Shown one piece after another: positions 22,329-30,453 of a stretch of DNA of 33,640 bases. This DNA is from Methanobacteriota archaeon (GTDB lineage: Archaea; Halobacteriota; Methanomicrobia; Methanomicrobiales; Methanoculleaceae), in the NCBI GenBank assembly GCA_023457135.1, contig JAEWMO010000093.1:1-33640 (forward strand). The letters run 5' to 3'. A model generated the notes under the pieces. The model ran no database searches. It was not told the DNA's origin and saw nothing but the letters and a program-made list of their open reading frames with translations. A program made the position numbers and the translations under genes. Position 1 is the first letter of the stretch, and each line of letters opens with the position of its first letter.

Positions 22329-24047
22329 ATGGCGGTGACGAACCTCGAGGTCGCGGCGGCCTTCTACGAGGTCGCGGACCTCCTCGAGATCAAGGGCGTC
22401 CCCTTCAAGCCGCAGGCCTACCGGCGGGCGGCCCTGGCGATCGAGGCTCTTCCGGAGGATATCGCCGACGTCCTCGCGGAGGACCGGCTCGACGAGATCC
22501 CCGGCGTGGGGAAGGGGATCGCCGGGAAGATCCGGGAGTTCGTCGAGACCGGGAACCTCGCTCTCCTCTCCTCCCTCCGCGAGGAGGTCCCGGAGGGGGT
22601 GCAGCACCTGACCCGGCTCGAGGGGATCGGGCCGAAGAAGGCCGCCGTCCTCGCGCGTGACCTCGGCATCCGGACCGTCGCCGACCTGGAGGCGGCGGCA
22701 GAGGCCGGCCGGATCCGCGACCTGCCTGGCTTCGGGGAGAAGACCGAGCAGAATATCCTTGCAAGCATCCGGGTCAGCCGGATGGCGAAGGGGCGCTACC
22801 TCCTCGGCCGCATCCTCCCGGTCGCCCGCGATATCGAGGCGCGGCTCCTCTCCCTCCCCTCCGTCGGCCAGGTGAGCCTCGCGGGCTCGATCCGGCGGCG
22901 GAAGGAGACGATCGGGGACGTCGATATCCTGGCGACCTCCTCCCGGCCCGAGGAGGTGATGGAGACGTTTGCCACCCTTCCGGGGGTCGAGCGGGTCCTC
23001 GTCAGAGGGCCGACGAAGACCTCGGTCGTCCTCGCGACCGGCGTCCAGGTCGATCTGAGGGTCGTGGAGGAGGGGCATTTCGGGGCCGCGCTCCAGTACT
23101 TCACCGGGTCAAAGGAGCACAACATCGCGATACGGAGACTCGCGATCGCCCGGAACTGGCGGTTGAACGAGTACGGGCTCGTGGACCTTGCGACCGGCCG
23201 GACAATCGCGGGCGAAGACGAGGCCGGGATCTACCGGGCGCTCGACCTCGCCTGGATCGAGCCGGAACTCCGGGAGGACCGGGGAGAGTTCGAGGCCGCC
23301 CGGACCGGGACGCTGCCCGACCTCGTCGGCTACGGCGACGTCCGGGGCGACCTCCACGTCCACACCCGCTGGAGCGAAGGCACCCACTCCATCGGGGAGA
23401 TGGCGGAGGCGGCGCGGACGCTCGGTTACGAGTACATCGCCATCTGCGACCATGCCGAGGCCCTTCATATCGCCCGCGGCCTCTCCCCCGAACGCCTGGC
23501 CGACCAGGCCCGCGAGATCGAGCATATCAACCGTGAGGCCGACGACGGGTTTGTCGTCCTTGCCGGGACGGAGTGCAACATCGACCTCGACGGGAACCTC
23601 GACTTCCCCGACCGCGTCCTCGCCGACCTCGACGTCGTCGTCGCGAGCGTCCACTCCGGGTTCAAGCAGACCGAGCGGGAGATGACGGAGCGGGTCATCG
23701 CGGCGATGGAAAACGAGCACGTCGATATCATCGGCCACCCGACGGGCCGGATCCTCCTCTCCCGCGAGCCCTACCGGATCGATCTTGCCGCCGTCTTCGA
23801 TGCCGCGGCGGCGCTCGGCGTCCTCCTCGAGATCAACGCCTACCCCGGCAGGCTGGACCTCTCCGACACCAACGCCCGTTCGGCCCGCGATCACGGCGTC
23901 TCCTTCTCGCTCGGCTCGGACGCCCACAACCGTGAGAGCCTCCGGCAGATGGAGTTCGGTATCGCGACTGCCCGGCGGGGCTGGCTCACGGCCGGGGCGA
24001 TCGCGAACACCCGCCCCCTCGATGAACTCCGGCGGTTCCTCCGGTGA
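22329..24047 (+). CDS. polX: DNA polymerase/3'-5' exonuclease PolX
   Basis: PolX fills short gaps and trims 3' ends in DNA repair. The 572 residues have N-terminal helix-hairpin-helix motifs (IPGVGKGIAGKI near 57-68, LEGIGPKKA, LPGFGEKTEQ). The family X polymerase core (about 180-300) has LAGSIRRRKETIGDVDILAT, the DxD at D197 and D199, and a third carboxylate at D242 (VQVDLRV), with YFTGSKEHNIAIR. The PHP domain (about 340-560) shows GDLHVHTRWSEG, ICDHAE, GTECNID, ASVHSGF, IIGHPTGR, EINAYP and LGSDAH. Everything needed for both activities is present, unlike the paralogue at 1507-3126. ATG 22329 is preceded by a GTGAGAGG run. Confidence 0.95.
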   Translation: MAVTNLEVAAAFYEVADLLEIKGVPFKPQAYRRAALAIEALPEDIADVLAEDRLDEIPGVGKGIAGKIREFVETGNLALLSSLREEVPEGVQHLTRLEGIGPKKAAVLARDLGIRTVADLEAAAEAGRIRDLPGFGEKTEQNILASIRVSRMAKGRYLLGRILPVARDIEARLLSLPSVGQVSLAGSIRRRKETIGDVDILATSSRPEEVMETFATLPGVERVLVRGPTKTSVVLATGVQVDLRVVEEGHFGAALQYFTGSKEHNIAIRRLAIARNWRLNEYGLVDLATGRTIAGEDEAGIYRALDLAWIEPELREDRGEFEAARTGTLPDLVGYGDVRGDLHVHTRWSEGTHSIGEMAEAARTLGYEYIAICDHAEALHIARGLSPERLADQAREIEHINREADDGFVVLAGTECNIDLDGNLDFPDRVLADLDVVVASVHSGFKQTEREMTERVIAAMENEHVDIIGHPTGRILLSREPYRIDLAAVFDAAAALGVLLEINAYPGRLDLSDTNARSARDHGVSFSLGSDAHNRESLRQMEFGIATARRGWLTAGAIANTRPLDELRRFLR

Positions 24048-24066
24048 AAAAGAGTCGACCCGGGGG

Positions 24067-24522
24067 TCACCCGGCCGCCTGCTTCTGCGCCGCGCCGACG
24101 ATGTCCACGAGCCGGATATCGAACGTCAGCGGCTGCCCGGCGAGGGGGTGGTTCGCGTCGAGCGTCACGGCCGACTCCGAGACCTCGCTGACCGTGACGA
24201 TGGCCGCCCTCCCGTCCGGCTGCTGCACCTGGAGGTGCTGGCCCGGTTCGGGCTCGATATCCTCGGGGAACTGCCCCCGGTCGATCGTCAGCATCATGTC
24301 GTCGCGCCGCTGGCCGTAGGCCTCCTCGGGCCGGATGGTCGCGGTCTTCGTCTCTCCCGGCTCCATGCCGACGATGGCCTGCTCGAACCCGGGAATGATC
24401 TGCCCGCTGCCGATGGTGAACTCCAGGGGAGAACTCTCATCGGAGGAGTCAAAGACCGTGCCGTCCTCGAGTTTCCCGGTATACTGCACCCTGACGGTAT
24501 CGCCTTCTTTTGCCTGCACCAT
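24067..24522 (-). CDS. FKBP-type peptidyl-prolyl cis-trans isomerase (SlyD-like)
   Basis: The enzyme speeds proline isomerisation during folding. Seen: GDTVRVQYTGKLEDGTVFDS, SPLEFTIGSGQIIPGFEQAI, VGMEPGETKTATI, and RPEEAYGQR, where the FKBP core is interrupted by an insert (QFPEDIEPEPGQHLQVQQ, then VTVSEVSESAVTLDANHPLA), and closure by LTFDIRLVDI. This insert-in-flap layout is the SlyD/archaeal FKBP26-17 pattern. There is no signal peptide, so it is cytosolic. The His-rich SlyD tail is absent. CATAAATAG at about 24558-24566 on this strand may be its TATA box. Confidence 0.93.
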   Translation of the reverse strand: MVQAKEGDTVRVQYTGKLEDGTVFDSSDESSPLEFTIGSGQIIPGFEQAIVGMEPGETKTATIRPEEAYGQRRDDMMLTIDRGQFPEDIEPEPGQHLQVQQPDGRAAIVTVSEVSESAVTLDANHPLAGQPLTFDIRLVDIVGAAQKQAAG

Positions 24523-24580
24523 ACTGCTTCACCGGCGGGGTGGTGATCGCCGGTTCCTATTTATGAGTGCCGGTCGGCCC

Positions 24581-25192
24581 TCACCGGCCGTTCCGGTGGA
24601 CGGCGTGGAGGACGCCCATCACGCCCAGCGCGTCGTAGCCGGGAGTCCGGTCGATCGTAAAATCATAGTGTTCCCCGATATAGTCGAGGAGTGCACGGTT
24701 CACCGGCCCCCCGATCGGGGGGGTGTGGAGCTCCATCTCGAGCCGCCGCACCCCGTCGAGGTCTTCGGGCCGGATCGTCCACTCGGCCCCCTCGCAGTCG
24801 CACTTCAGGAAGTCGCACCCCCCGATCATCCCGGCAAACGCGGCAAGGCTCCGGGTCGTCACGGTGACGCTCCCTCCGCCCCAGTCGATCCGCTGCCGCC
24901 TCCCGTCGCCGAGCGCTCCGGCAACCACCAGGACACCGGCGCCGTTCGCCCGGACGTTCTCGCGGAGGGCCTCCGTGAGGACCGGTTCGACGGCAAGGAC
25001 CCGCCGGGCCAGCCGGGCCGCCCGGATGCAGAACGCCCCCACGTTCGCCCCGATGTCGAGGACGATGTCGTCCGGCCGGATGTCGTCGAAGTGGTACTCG
25101 CCGACGACATAGACGGCGTCGGAGCCGGGAGGCATCCTCCTGAAGGTGACGCCGTCGGCGGTGGTGACCAATGGTGCATCGTCCTGGTACAT
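24581..25192 (-). CDS. FkbM-family methyltransferase
   Basis: The 203-residue protein has the SAM-binding motif IVLDIGANVGAFCIRAA and AVEPVLTEALRENVRAN, then the FkbM signature FLKCDCEGAEW and a Glu-rich strand LEMELHTPP. These proteins methylate sugars or other small acceptors; the substrate is not evident. CCATATATG (25219-25227) is a TATA box about 31 bases before the ATG, giving a very short leader. No glycan gene cluster is nearby, though TreT is divergently transcribed next to it. Confidence 0.85.
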   Translation of the reverse strand: MYQDDAPLVTTADGVTFRRMPPGSDAVYVVGEYHFDDIRPDDIVLDIGANVGAFCIRAARLARRVLAVEPVLTEALRENVRANGAGVLVVAGALGDGRRQRIDWGGGSVTVTTRSLAAFAGMIGGCDFLKCDCEGAEWTIRPEDLDGVRRLEMELHTPPIGGPVNRALLDYIGEHYDFTIDRTPGYDALGVMGVLHAVHRNGR

Positions 25193-25511
25193 CGCGCTCT
25201 CTAGCGTTTGGCTTCCGGCATATATGGACGTTCCTCCCGGCGTTGTGAGCCGCGCTCCGCCGTAACGGGGCCCCCGCGCTCTCCCGCCCGGGGCCGCCCG
25301 GAAGGCCCCGATTCATTCCCCTTTATTAACTCTTTTTGCATCTTCTCTTCCTGCGCTGGTTGGCGGTGCTCTCTTTTAATCACTAATCCGCTGTGTTAAT
25401 GGGGAACGGGCCCCTAATTATTAATATAATATCATCGATATATTTATAATGCCCGCATGCCGATGCTGTATCGTAGTACGTCTCTACACAATCATCGAGA
25501 GGAGATCTGCG
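25193..25511. other. Divergent promoter region between FkbM gene and treT
   Basis: In 319 bases there is a TATA box for the FkbM gene at 25219-25227. A perfect seven-base hairpin follows: CGGGGCC (25289-25295) with GGCCCCG (25304-25310). Then come T-rich stretches and a very AT-rich segment at 25413-25450 (TTATTAATATAATATC, then TATATTTATAATG) that holds the treT promoter. The leader of treT would be about 40-70 bases, longer than others in this window. No gene is visible. Confidence 0.6.
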
Positions 25512-26771
25512 ATGGCCTACATGGACGGAATAACCTGCATCTGCGACAACGGCCGGACACTTGAGGACCACCGGCCCATCGTCGGCGACGATATCATCTC
25601 CGGGATCTACCGCAAGGCGGCGGCGCTCCAGGGGAAGCGTGTCCTCCACGTGAACTCGACCTACCAGAGCGGCGGCGTTGCGGAGATGATCCTCTCGCTG
25701 GTTCCGCTCATGAACGACGTCGGGATCAAGACCCAGTGGAATATCCTGACCGGCGAGGGCGATTTCTTCACGATCACGAAGAACTTCCACAACGCCCTCC
25801 AGGGACAGCCGATAGCCTTCTCGGAGACAGAGAAAGGCCTCTACCTGCAGACGAACGAGTGCTTCTCCGGGCAGATGTCGATCGACCACGATCTCGTGGT
25901 CGTCCACGACCCGCAGCCCCTGCCCCTGATCCGGTTCTACAGAAAGACCCAGCCCTGGGTCTGGCGGTGCCACGTCGACCTCTCGAACCCCGACCCCGCT
26001 CTCTGGGAGTTCCTCAAGGGCTTCGTCCTCGACTACGACCGGATGGTCATCTCCCACGACCAGTACCGGCGGGCGGGGATGCCGATGGAGCAGTGGATCT
26101 GCCGGCCGGCGATCGACCCGCTCTCGGAGAAGAACCGCGACCTCTCGGAGGCCGAGATCGACGGCCTGCTCGCAAAATACAATGTGCCGATCGACAAGCC
26201 GCTGATCACCCAGATCTCGCGCTTCGACAAATGGAAGGACCCCGAAGGCGTCGTCGACGTCTTCATCGAGGTCAAAAAGCACGTCGACTGCCGGCTGATC
26301 CTCTGCGGGAGCATGGCCCCCGACGACCCCGAAGGCTGGGAGATCTACCGGCGGGTCGAGGAGAAGGCGCGGCCCTATATCGAGACCGGCGACGTCATCC
26401 TGATCACCGCTGAAGACCACCTGCTGGTCAACGCCCTGCAGCGGGTCTCCTGCGTCATCCTCCAGAAGTCGCTCAGAGAGGGCTTCGGCCTGACCGTCAC
26501 CGAGGGGCTCTGGAAGGGCAGGCCGGTCATCGCCTCCCGTGTCGGCGGGATCCCGCTCCAGATCGAGGACGGCGAGACCGGGTTCCTCCTCGACCCGACC
26601 GACACGGACGGGTTCGCCTGGAGGATCCGGCAGGTGCTCGAGAACCCCGAACTCGGCGAGCGGCTCGGTCGGGCCGGCAAGGAGCACGTCCGTAAGCACT
26701 TCCTGATCACCAGGCTCCTCACGGACTACCTGGACATGCTCAACGCCGAACTCGTCGGCGGAAATACCTGA
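25512..26771 (+). CDS. treT: Trehalose synthase, glycosyltransferring type (GT4)
   Basis: TreT joins a nucleotide-activated glucose (ADP- or UDP-glucose) to glucose, giving trehalose, an osmolyte and stress protectant. The 419 residues are close to the 415 known for Pyrococcus TreT. Seen: VLHVNSTYQSGGVAEMI, the acceptor-side loop; VVVHDPQPLPLI; HVDLSNPDP; ISRFDKWKDPEGVVD, the start of the nucleotide domain; and the GT4 EX7E motif in LREGFGLTVTEGLWKGRPVI, then GGIPLQIEDGETGFLL. No membrane segment. ATG 25512 follows GAGAGGAG at eight bases. The open frame extends upstream to 25449 into AT-rich promoter sequence. Confidence 0.9.
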   Translation: MAYMDGITCICDNGRTLEDHRPIVGDDIISGIYRKAAALQGKRVLHVNSTYQSGGVAEMILSLVPLMNDVGIKTQWNILTGEGDFFTITKNFHNALQGQPIAFSETEKGLYLQTNECFSGQMSIDHDLVVVHDPQPLPLIRFYRKTQPWVWRCHVDLSNPDPALWEFLKGFVLDYDRMVISHDQYRRAGMPMEQWICRPAIDPLSEKNRDLSEAEIDGLLAKYNVPIDKPLITQISRFDKWKDPEGVVDVFIEVKKHVDCRLILCGSMAPDDPEGWEIYRRVEEKARPYIETGDVILITAEDHLLVNALQRVSCVILQKSLREGFGLTVTEGLWKGRPVIASRVGGIPLQIEDGETGFLLDPTDTDGFAWRIRQVLENPELGERLGRAGKEHVRKHFLITRLLTDYLDMLNAELVGGNT

Positions 26772-26792
26772 GAAGAGATTCTCGCTTTTTAT

Positions 26793-26833
26793 CGGAGGGC
26801 GGCCGGGGGCGGGATCTCCGCGGCCGCCCTCCG
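26793..26833 (+). terminator. Strong 12-bp hairpin, treT 3' end
   Basis: CGGAGGGCGGCC (26793-26804) pairs perfectly with GGCCGCCCTCCG (26822-26833) around a 17-base loop, directly after a T5 run and 21 bases past the stop. It may stop transcription or protect the 3' end. Confidence 0.55.
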
Positions 26834-26837
26834 TTCT

Positions 26838-26872
26838 GGTGCCCGGCAGAATATCGCCCGACGCCGGGCACC
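26838..26872 (+). repeat. Second inverted repeat after treT
   Basis: GGTGCCCGGC (26838-26847) pairs perfectly with GCCGGGCACC (26863-26872) with a 15-base loop. It stands four bases after the first hairpin. Confidence 0.55.
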
Positions 26873-26900
26873 CGTCTCCCGGCTCTGCTGGTTGGCAGGG

Positions 26901-26924
26901 GGGTTCAGATGGCCGACTGAACCC
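26901..26924 (+). repeat. Third inverted repeat after treT
   Basis: GGGTTCAG (26901-26908) pairs perfectly with CTGAACCC (26917-26924) with an eight-base loop. Confidence 0.55.
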
Positions 26925-27215
26925 GGGCACAGGCACACATTATTGTTGCGGGTCAAAGGGCAGTATTGGATGTTTTCGATGGCGATGAGACTTCAGAAGA
27001 TTCAGAGGCTCTACCGGACCAGTTGACGCAACCACCCCCTCACGATGACAGGATACGCGTCAGCCCATATAACTCTTTCTCCCGGCCTGAGGGGGCCGGC
27101 CGCCACGGGCCACCCCGCCGCACCTCCGGGCCGGCGTGATCTTCTCCCGCCGCCCGCGGTAGAAATGGCCGGGGTTTCATGAAAAATAGTTCGGGATGAA
27201 TGGCGCGGTGCGCCG

Positions 27216-28829
27216 TTACCGTCCGCCCCGGGGCATGCTGCTGCCCGGTGCTCCGGCGACCACGATCGGGTCTATCAGCCTGACTCCCGCGATCGTCTTG
27301 CCTTTCATCCGCTCGATGACCACCTCGACGGCTTCGGGCGGCACCTCGACGGTGGAATACTTATCGTAGATGTTGATCGCGCCGATGGACCTTCCCGGAA
27401 CCCCGGTCTCGCCGGCAAGCGCCCCGACGATGTCTTTCGGGCGGATCCGGTGCTCCCGGCCGAGCGGGATCTCAAGGACCGCCGGTCCCCCGGTCTCGAG
27501 GTCCTGCGGCAGGCCTGCGCCCCGGTCGCCGGGGACGTTCGCGCCGAGCTGCATCTTCAGGAGGGCTGCTGCGACCTCAAGCGAGGTGTAGTCTTCGGCC
27601 ACGATCTGCTCGACCAGGTTCACGTAGCGGTCGAGCCCGCCTTCCTCGATGATCTGTCCCACGCGGTCGATCATCCGCCGGGTCCGGCTCTCCTCGACGT
27701 CTCCCTGGGTCGGGAGAGGGATCCGGCCGATCCGGATCCGGGTGTAGTCCTGGATCGTCCGGAGCTTGAAGTACTCTTTCGGGCCCACGAACGTGATGGC
27801 ACGCCCGGTCCTCCCGGCCCGGGCCGTCCGGCCGATGCGGTGGATGTAGTACTCGATGTCCTGCGGGACGTCGTAGTTGATGACCAGGTCGACGTCCTCG
27901 ACGTCGATCCCGCGGGCGGCAACGTCCGTTGCCACCAGGATATCGATCGTTCCCGCCCGGAACTTCGCCATCACGCGGTCGCGGAGGGTCTGTTTCATGT
28001 CCCCGTGGAGGCCTTCGGCGAAGTAGCCGCGGGCCTGGAGGTGGGTGGTCAGGTCGTCGACGCCCTGCTTGGTGTTCGAGAAGACCAGGGTCAGGTCGGG
28101 GTCGTACATGTCAAGCAGCCTTGAGAGAACCTCGAACTTGTCCCGGTAGCGCACCTCAAGGTAGAGCTGCTCGATCTGCGGGACGGTCACCTCGCGGCGT
28201 GCGACCGATATGAACTCGGGGTTCTTCTGGAACCGCTTCGTGATCTCGAGGATGGGCTTTGGGAGCGTCGCCGAGAAGAGGACGGTCTGCCGCTCGTCGG
28301 GAGTCTCTTCGAGGATCTTCTCGATATCCTCGCGGAACCCCATATCGAGCATCTGGTCCGCTTCGTCGAGGACGACGAGACCCACCCGGGCAAACGAGAG
28401 CGTGCCCCGGTCGAGGTGGTCGAGCACCCGGCCGGGCGTCCCGACGACGATCTGGACCCCGCGCTCGAGACCCTTGAACTGCCGGTCGATCGGCTGGCCG
28501 CCGTAGATCGGGAGGATGTTGATGCCCTTGTGGTATTTTGCCAGGCGGACGAACTCCTCGGCGGTCTGGATGGCGAGCTCGCGGGTGGGTGAGAGGACGA
28601 GGACCTGGGTTGCCCGGCTGTCGGGGTCGACCCGCTCGATCGCCGGGACGGCGAACGCCGCCGTCTTGCCCGTCCCCGTCTGGGCCTGTCCTGTCACGTC
28701 GCGTCCTTCGAGTATCACGGGTATTGTGCTGGTCTGGATGGGCGTGGGCTCTTCAAAGCCCATATCTTCTATTGCCCGGAGTGTCTTTTGCGAGATATTG
28801 AAGTTCTGGAAGGTGGTACCGTTCTCCAT
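27216..28829 (-). CDS. deaD: DEAD-box RNA helicase with DbpA-type RNA-binding C-terminus
   Basis: This ATP-dependent RNA helicase probably helps RNA folding, ribosome assembly or cold adaptation. Of 537 residues, the Q motif is at 25-32 (FEEPTPIQ), motif I AQTGTGKT at 49-56, Ia PTRELA at 81-86, TPGR at 131-134, DEAD at 155-158 and SAT at 186-188. Domain 2 has ARGIDVEDVDLVINYD and HRIGRTARAGR. After a helical linker the C-terminus (about 460-525) shows IRPKDIVGALAGETGVPG, RSIGAINIYDKYSTVEVP and the VRLIDPI end, like the DbpA RNA-binding fold. It shares a TATA element with the divergent gene at 28888; the leader would be only a few bases. Confidence 0.95.
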   Translation of the reverse strand: MENGTTFQNFNISQKTLRAIEDMGFEEPTPIQTSTIPVILEGRDVTGQAQTGTGKTAAFAVPAIERVDPDSRATQVLVLSPTRELAIQTAEEFVRLAKYHKGINILPIYGGQPIDRQFKGLERGVQIVVGTPGRVLDHLDRGTLSFARVGLVVLDEADQMLDMGFREDIEKILEETPDERQTVLFSATLPKPILEITKRFQKNPEFISVARREVTVPQIEQLYLEVRYRDKFEVLSRLLDMYDPDLTLVFSNTKQGVDDLTTHLQARGYFAEGLHGDMKQTLRDRVMAKFRAGTIDILVATDVAARGIDVEDVDLVINYDVPQDIEYYIHRIGRTARAGRTGRAITFVGPKEYFKLRTIQDYTRIRIGRIPLPTQGDVEESRTRRMIDRVGQIIEEGGLDRYVNLVEQIVAEDYTSLEVAAALLKMQLGANVPGDRGAGLPQDLETGGPAVLEIPLGREHRIRPKDIVGALAGETGVPGRSIGAINIYDKYSTVEVPPEAVEVVIERMKGKTIAGVRLIDPIVVAGAPGSSMPRGGR

Positions 28830-28856
28830 TCATCCACTTCTTGGTGCTGATACGTC

Positions 28857-28864
28857 TTTATATG
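28857..28864. promoter_or_regulatory. Shared divergent TATA element
   Basis: TTTATATG on the plus strand reads CATATAAA on the minus strand. It is centred about 27 bases before ATG 28888 (+) and about 31 before ATG 28829 (-), so one AT-rich element may serve both genes. Confidence 0.55.
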
Positions 28865-28887
28865 TCGCATGGCGGTACGGCCGGAGA

Positions 28888-29631
28888 ATGTATATCCGTC
28901 CGGCGGGCGAACCTGCAGGGATGACCGTCCGGCAACCCCTCCCGGCCGCGGGCGTTCGGGATCTCTACCTCCGCTACGCCGCGGGCCGCCCGGACCTTGA
29001 CGGGGTCCTCCTGCCCGGCCTCCTCCCCCACGACGCCTGCGGGGCCGCGCCGCCGCCCCGCGTGAAGGTGCTCTTCGTCGCCGAGTCCCCGCCCTGGGCC
29101 GCCGCCGGCGGAAGGGAGGTCGCCGCGCCTGCCGACTGCAGTGACCCCGGCTACCCCTACTTCTGGAACGACCGCTACGTTGCCGGACCCCGCCGGGGAC
29201 CGCTCGCCGGCGGGCTCGCGGAGAACCTCTTTGGCCTGCTGGGCCTTGAAGGCCGGTCGCGCCGGGAGAACCTCGACCTCTTCGTCGGCCGGGGCTGCTA
29301 TCTCGTCGACACCGTCCGGTGCGTCTTCCGCAAGAACCGGAAGGCGGCGATCCCTCCCGACCTCATCCGGCTGAGCGCCCGGGAGGTCCTCGCCCCGGAA
29401 CTTGCCGCCCTTGGCCCGGAGTACGTCGTCGCCCTCGGGAGCACGGCGCTCGCGGGGCTGTGCGAGATCGAGCCCTACGCGAGCGTTCTTGCCGGCGCGG
29501 GACGGATCCCCGCGATGCCCACCGCTCTCGATGAGGGCCTCCTCTGCCTCCCCTACCCGGGCTGGCGCAACCGGCGCTCCCTCGACCGGATCGAGGCGGG
29601 GTTTGCGGCCGTCCGGGACCGTATAGCCTGA
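28888..29631 (+). CDS. Uracil-DNA glycosylase superfamily-like protein
   Basis: The pattern VKVLFVAESPPWA, then YPYFWNDRY, CYLVDTVRCVFRKNRKA, YVVALGSTALAGL and CLPYPGWRN resembles uracil-DNA glycosylase-fold proteins, whose first motif is normally GExPG and last is HPSP or similar. Here the first is AESPP and the last PYPGWRN, so the catalytic residues differ and uracil excision is not assured. No Fe-S cysteine set of family 4 is visible. Length 247 residues. ATG 28888 lies 27 bases after the TATA element (leaderless); ATG 28921 is the alternative. Confidence 0.65.
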   Translation: MYIRPAGEPAGMTVRQPLPAAGVRDLYLRYAAGRPDLDGVLLPGLLPHDACGAAPPPRVKVLFVAESPPWAAAGGREVAAPADCSDPGYPYFWNDRYVAGPRRGPLAGGLAENLFGLLGLEGRSRRENLDLFVGRGCYLVDTVRCVFRKNRKAAIPPDLIRLSAREVLAPELAALGPEYVVALGSTALAGLCEIEPYASVLAGAGRIPAMPTALDEGLLCLPYPGWRNRRSLDRIEAGFAAVRDRIA

Positions 29632-29636
29632 ACCGC

Positions 29637-30323
29637 TCACCGGAGTTTCTTCTTCCCCTCCTCGTACATCTTCTCCTTCTGGCGGCGGAGTTCCGCGGCC
29701 GTCTTCTGCTCCTCGGGGCTCCCCCGCTCCTCGATCTCGACCTTTCCGGCCGCCTCCTCGAGCTCCCGGCTGCTCATGTATCCCGACGGCTTCACCTTCT
29801 CCCGGTCTTCGCTGTACTCCTCCTCGACCTGCCGGTAGTGCTTCTCTCCTGTGGACCCGCCGCCCCCTTCACCGATCGGGATCTCCTTGCCGCGTGCCTC
29901 GGCGACCTTCTTCAACCGCACCTCAAGGACCCCGTTCTTGAAGGTGGCGCTGGCCCCCTCGTCACGGACGTCGGTGGGCAGGGAGACCGTCCGGGCGATC
30001 GCGCCGAACCGCCGCTCCCGCATGTGGTAGCCGGCCTGCTCCTCTTCGTGCATCTCCTCCCGCTTTGCGGCGATCCGGAGCGTCCGGGGGTCGAGGAGCC
30101 GGACGGATATGCCGTCCCGCTCGACGCCGGGGAGGTCGGCGACGACCACGACGTCGGACTCGTGCTCGAGGACGTCGATCGTCGCCCCGGCCCCGCCGGC
30201 GAGAGGCGTCTGCTGGGCGGCTCCCGAGAGGCGCTCCATCGCCTCTCCAAACTGCTTCTGCATTCCCGCGATCATCTCCTCGATGTCGCTCCAGGGCCTC
30301 TGGCCCGATCTTCTCAGTGCCAT
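29637..30323 (-). CDS. Hsp20 small heat-shock protein with a charged C-terminal extension
   Basis: Small heat-shock proteins hold unfolding proteins in a refoldable state. The N-terminal helical part (1-45) leads to an alpha-crystallin domain (about 47-140) with VVVVADLPGVERDGISVRLL, RERRFGAIARTVSLPTDV, and ASATFKNGVLEVRLKKV. The assembly motif IPI is at 148-150. After it a 75-residue tail, unusual for Hsp20, is rich in Glu and Lys (VEEEYSEDREKVKPSGYMSS, ELRRQKEKMYEEGKKKLR). ATG 30323 has AGGAGAG upstream. CTTATATAC (30368-30377) is a TATA box. Confidence 0.9.
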   Translation of the reverse strand: MALRRSGQRPWSDIEEMIAGMQKQFGEAMERLSGAAQQTPLAGGAGATIDVLEHESDVVVVADLPGVERDGISVRLLDPRTLRIAAKREEMHEEEQAGYHMRERRFGAIARTVSLPTDVRDEGASATFKNGVLEVRLKKVAEARGKEIPIGEGGGGSTGEKHYRQVEEEYSEDREKVKPSGYMSSRELEEAAGKVEIEERGSPEEQKTAAELRRQKEKMYEEGKKKLR

Positions 30324-30367
30324 GGGAACTCTCTCCTGCCTGTCGGCGGTCTCCGGTTGGGAGCACT

Positions 30368-30377
30368 TCTTATATAC
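30368..30377 (-). promoter_or_regulatory. TATA box of the hsp20 gene
   Basis: The minus strand reads GTATATAAG here, about 50 bases before the ATG, which leaves a leader near 23 bases that contains the AGGAGAG ribosome site. Confidence 0.6.
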
Positions 30378-30421
30378 GTTGCTGTGCGGGACCGGGTCGA
30401 CCCTCTTCCCGGGTCCCCAGG

Positions 30422-30430
30422 ATTGATATA
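30422..30430 (+). promoter_or_regulatory. TATA box of the MBL gene, leaderless
   Basis: ATTGATATAG is centred 27 bases before ATG 30454. A GGGGA/GTCCCC near-palindrome follows it at 30432-30442. Confidence 0.5.
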
Positions 30431-30453
30431 GGGGGAGTCCCCAGTCGGGTGCC

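Larger units (their letters stand above)
26772..27215. other. Intergenic region with three hairpins after treT
   Basis: In 444 bases I see, from the left, a short T5 run (26786-26790) and three perfect inverted repeats (listed separately) within 26793-26924. There is then one tiny frame (26970-27026, MFSMAMRLQKIQRLYRTS) without support. GC-rich sequence follows, and AAAAA at 27182-27186 reads as T5 on the minus strand just beyond the helicase stop. No tRNA fold is visible. Confidence 0.55.

Noticed and set aside
20575..22338. 587-codon plus frame over the aminotransferase/dehydrogenase genes
   Set aside because: Antisense shadow; the minus genes have complete PLP and aldehyde dehydrogenase motifs.
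25383..26936. 517-codon minus frame opposite treT
   Set aside because: No motif, and the plus strand encodes the full GT4 protein.
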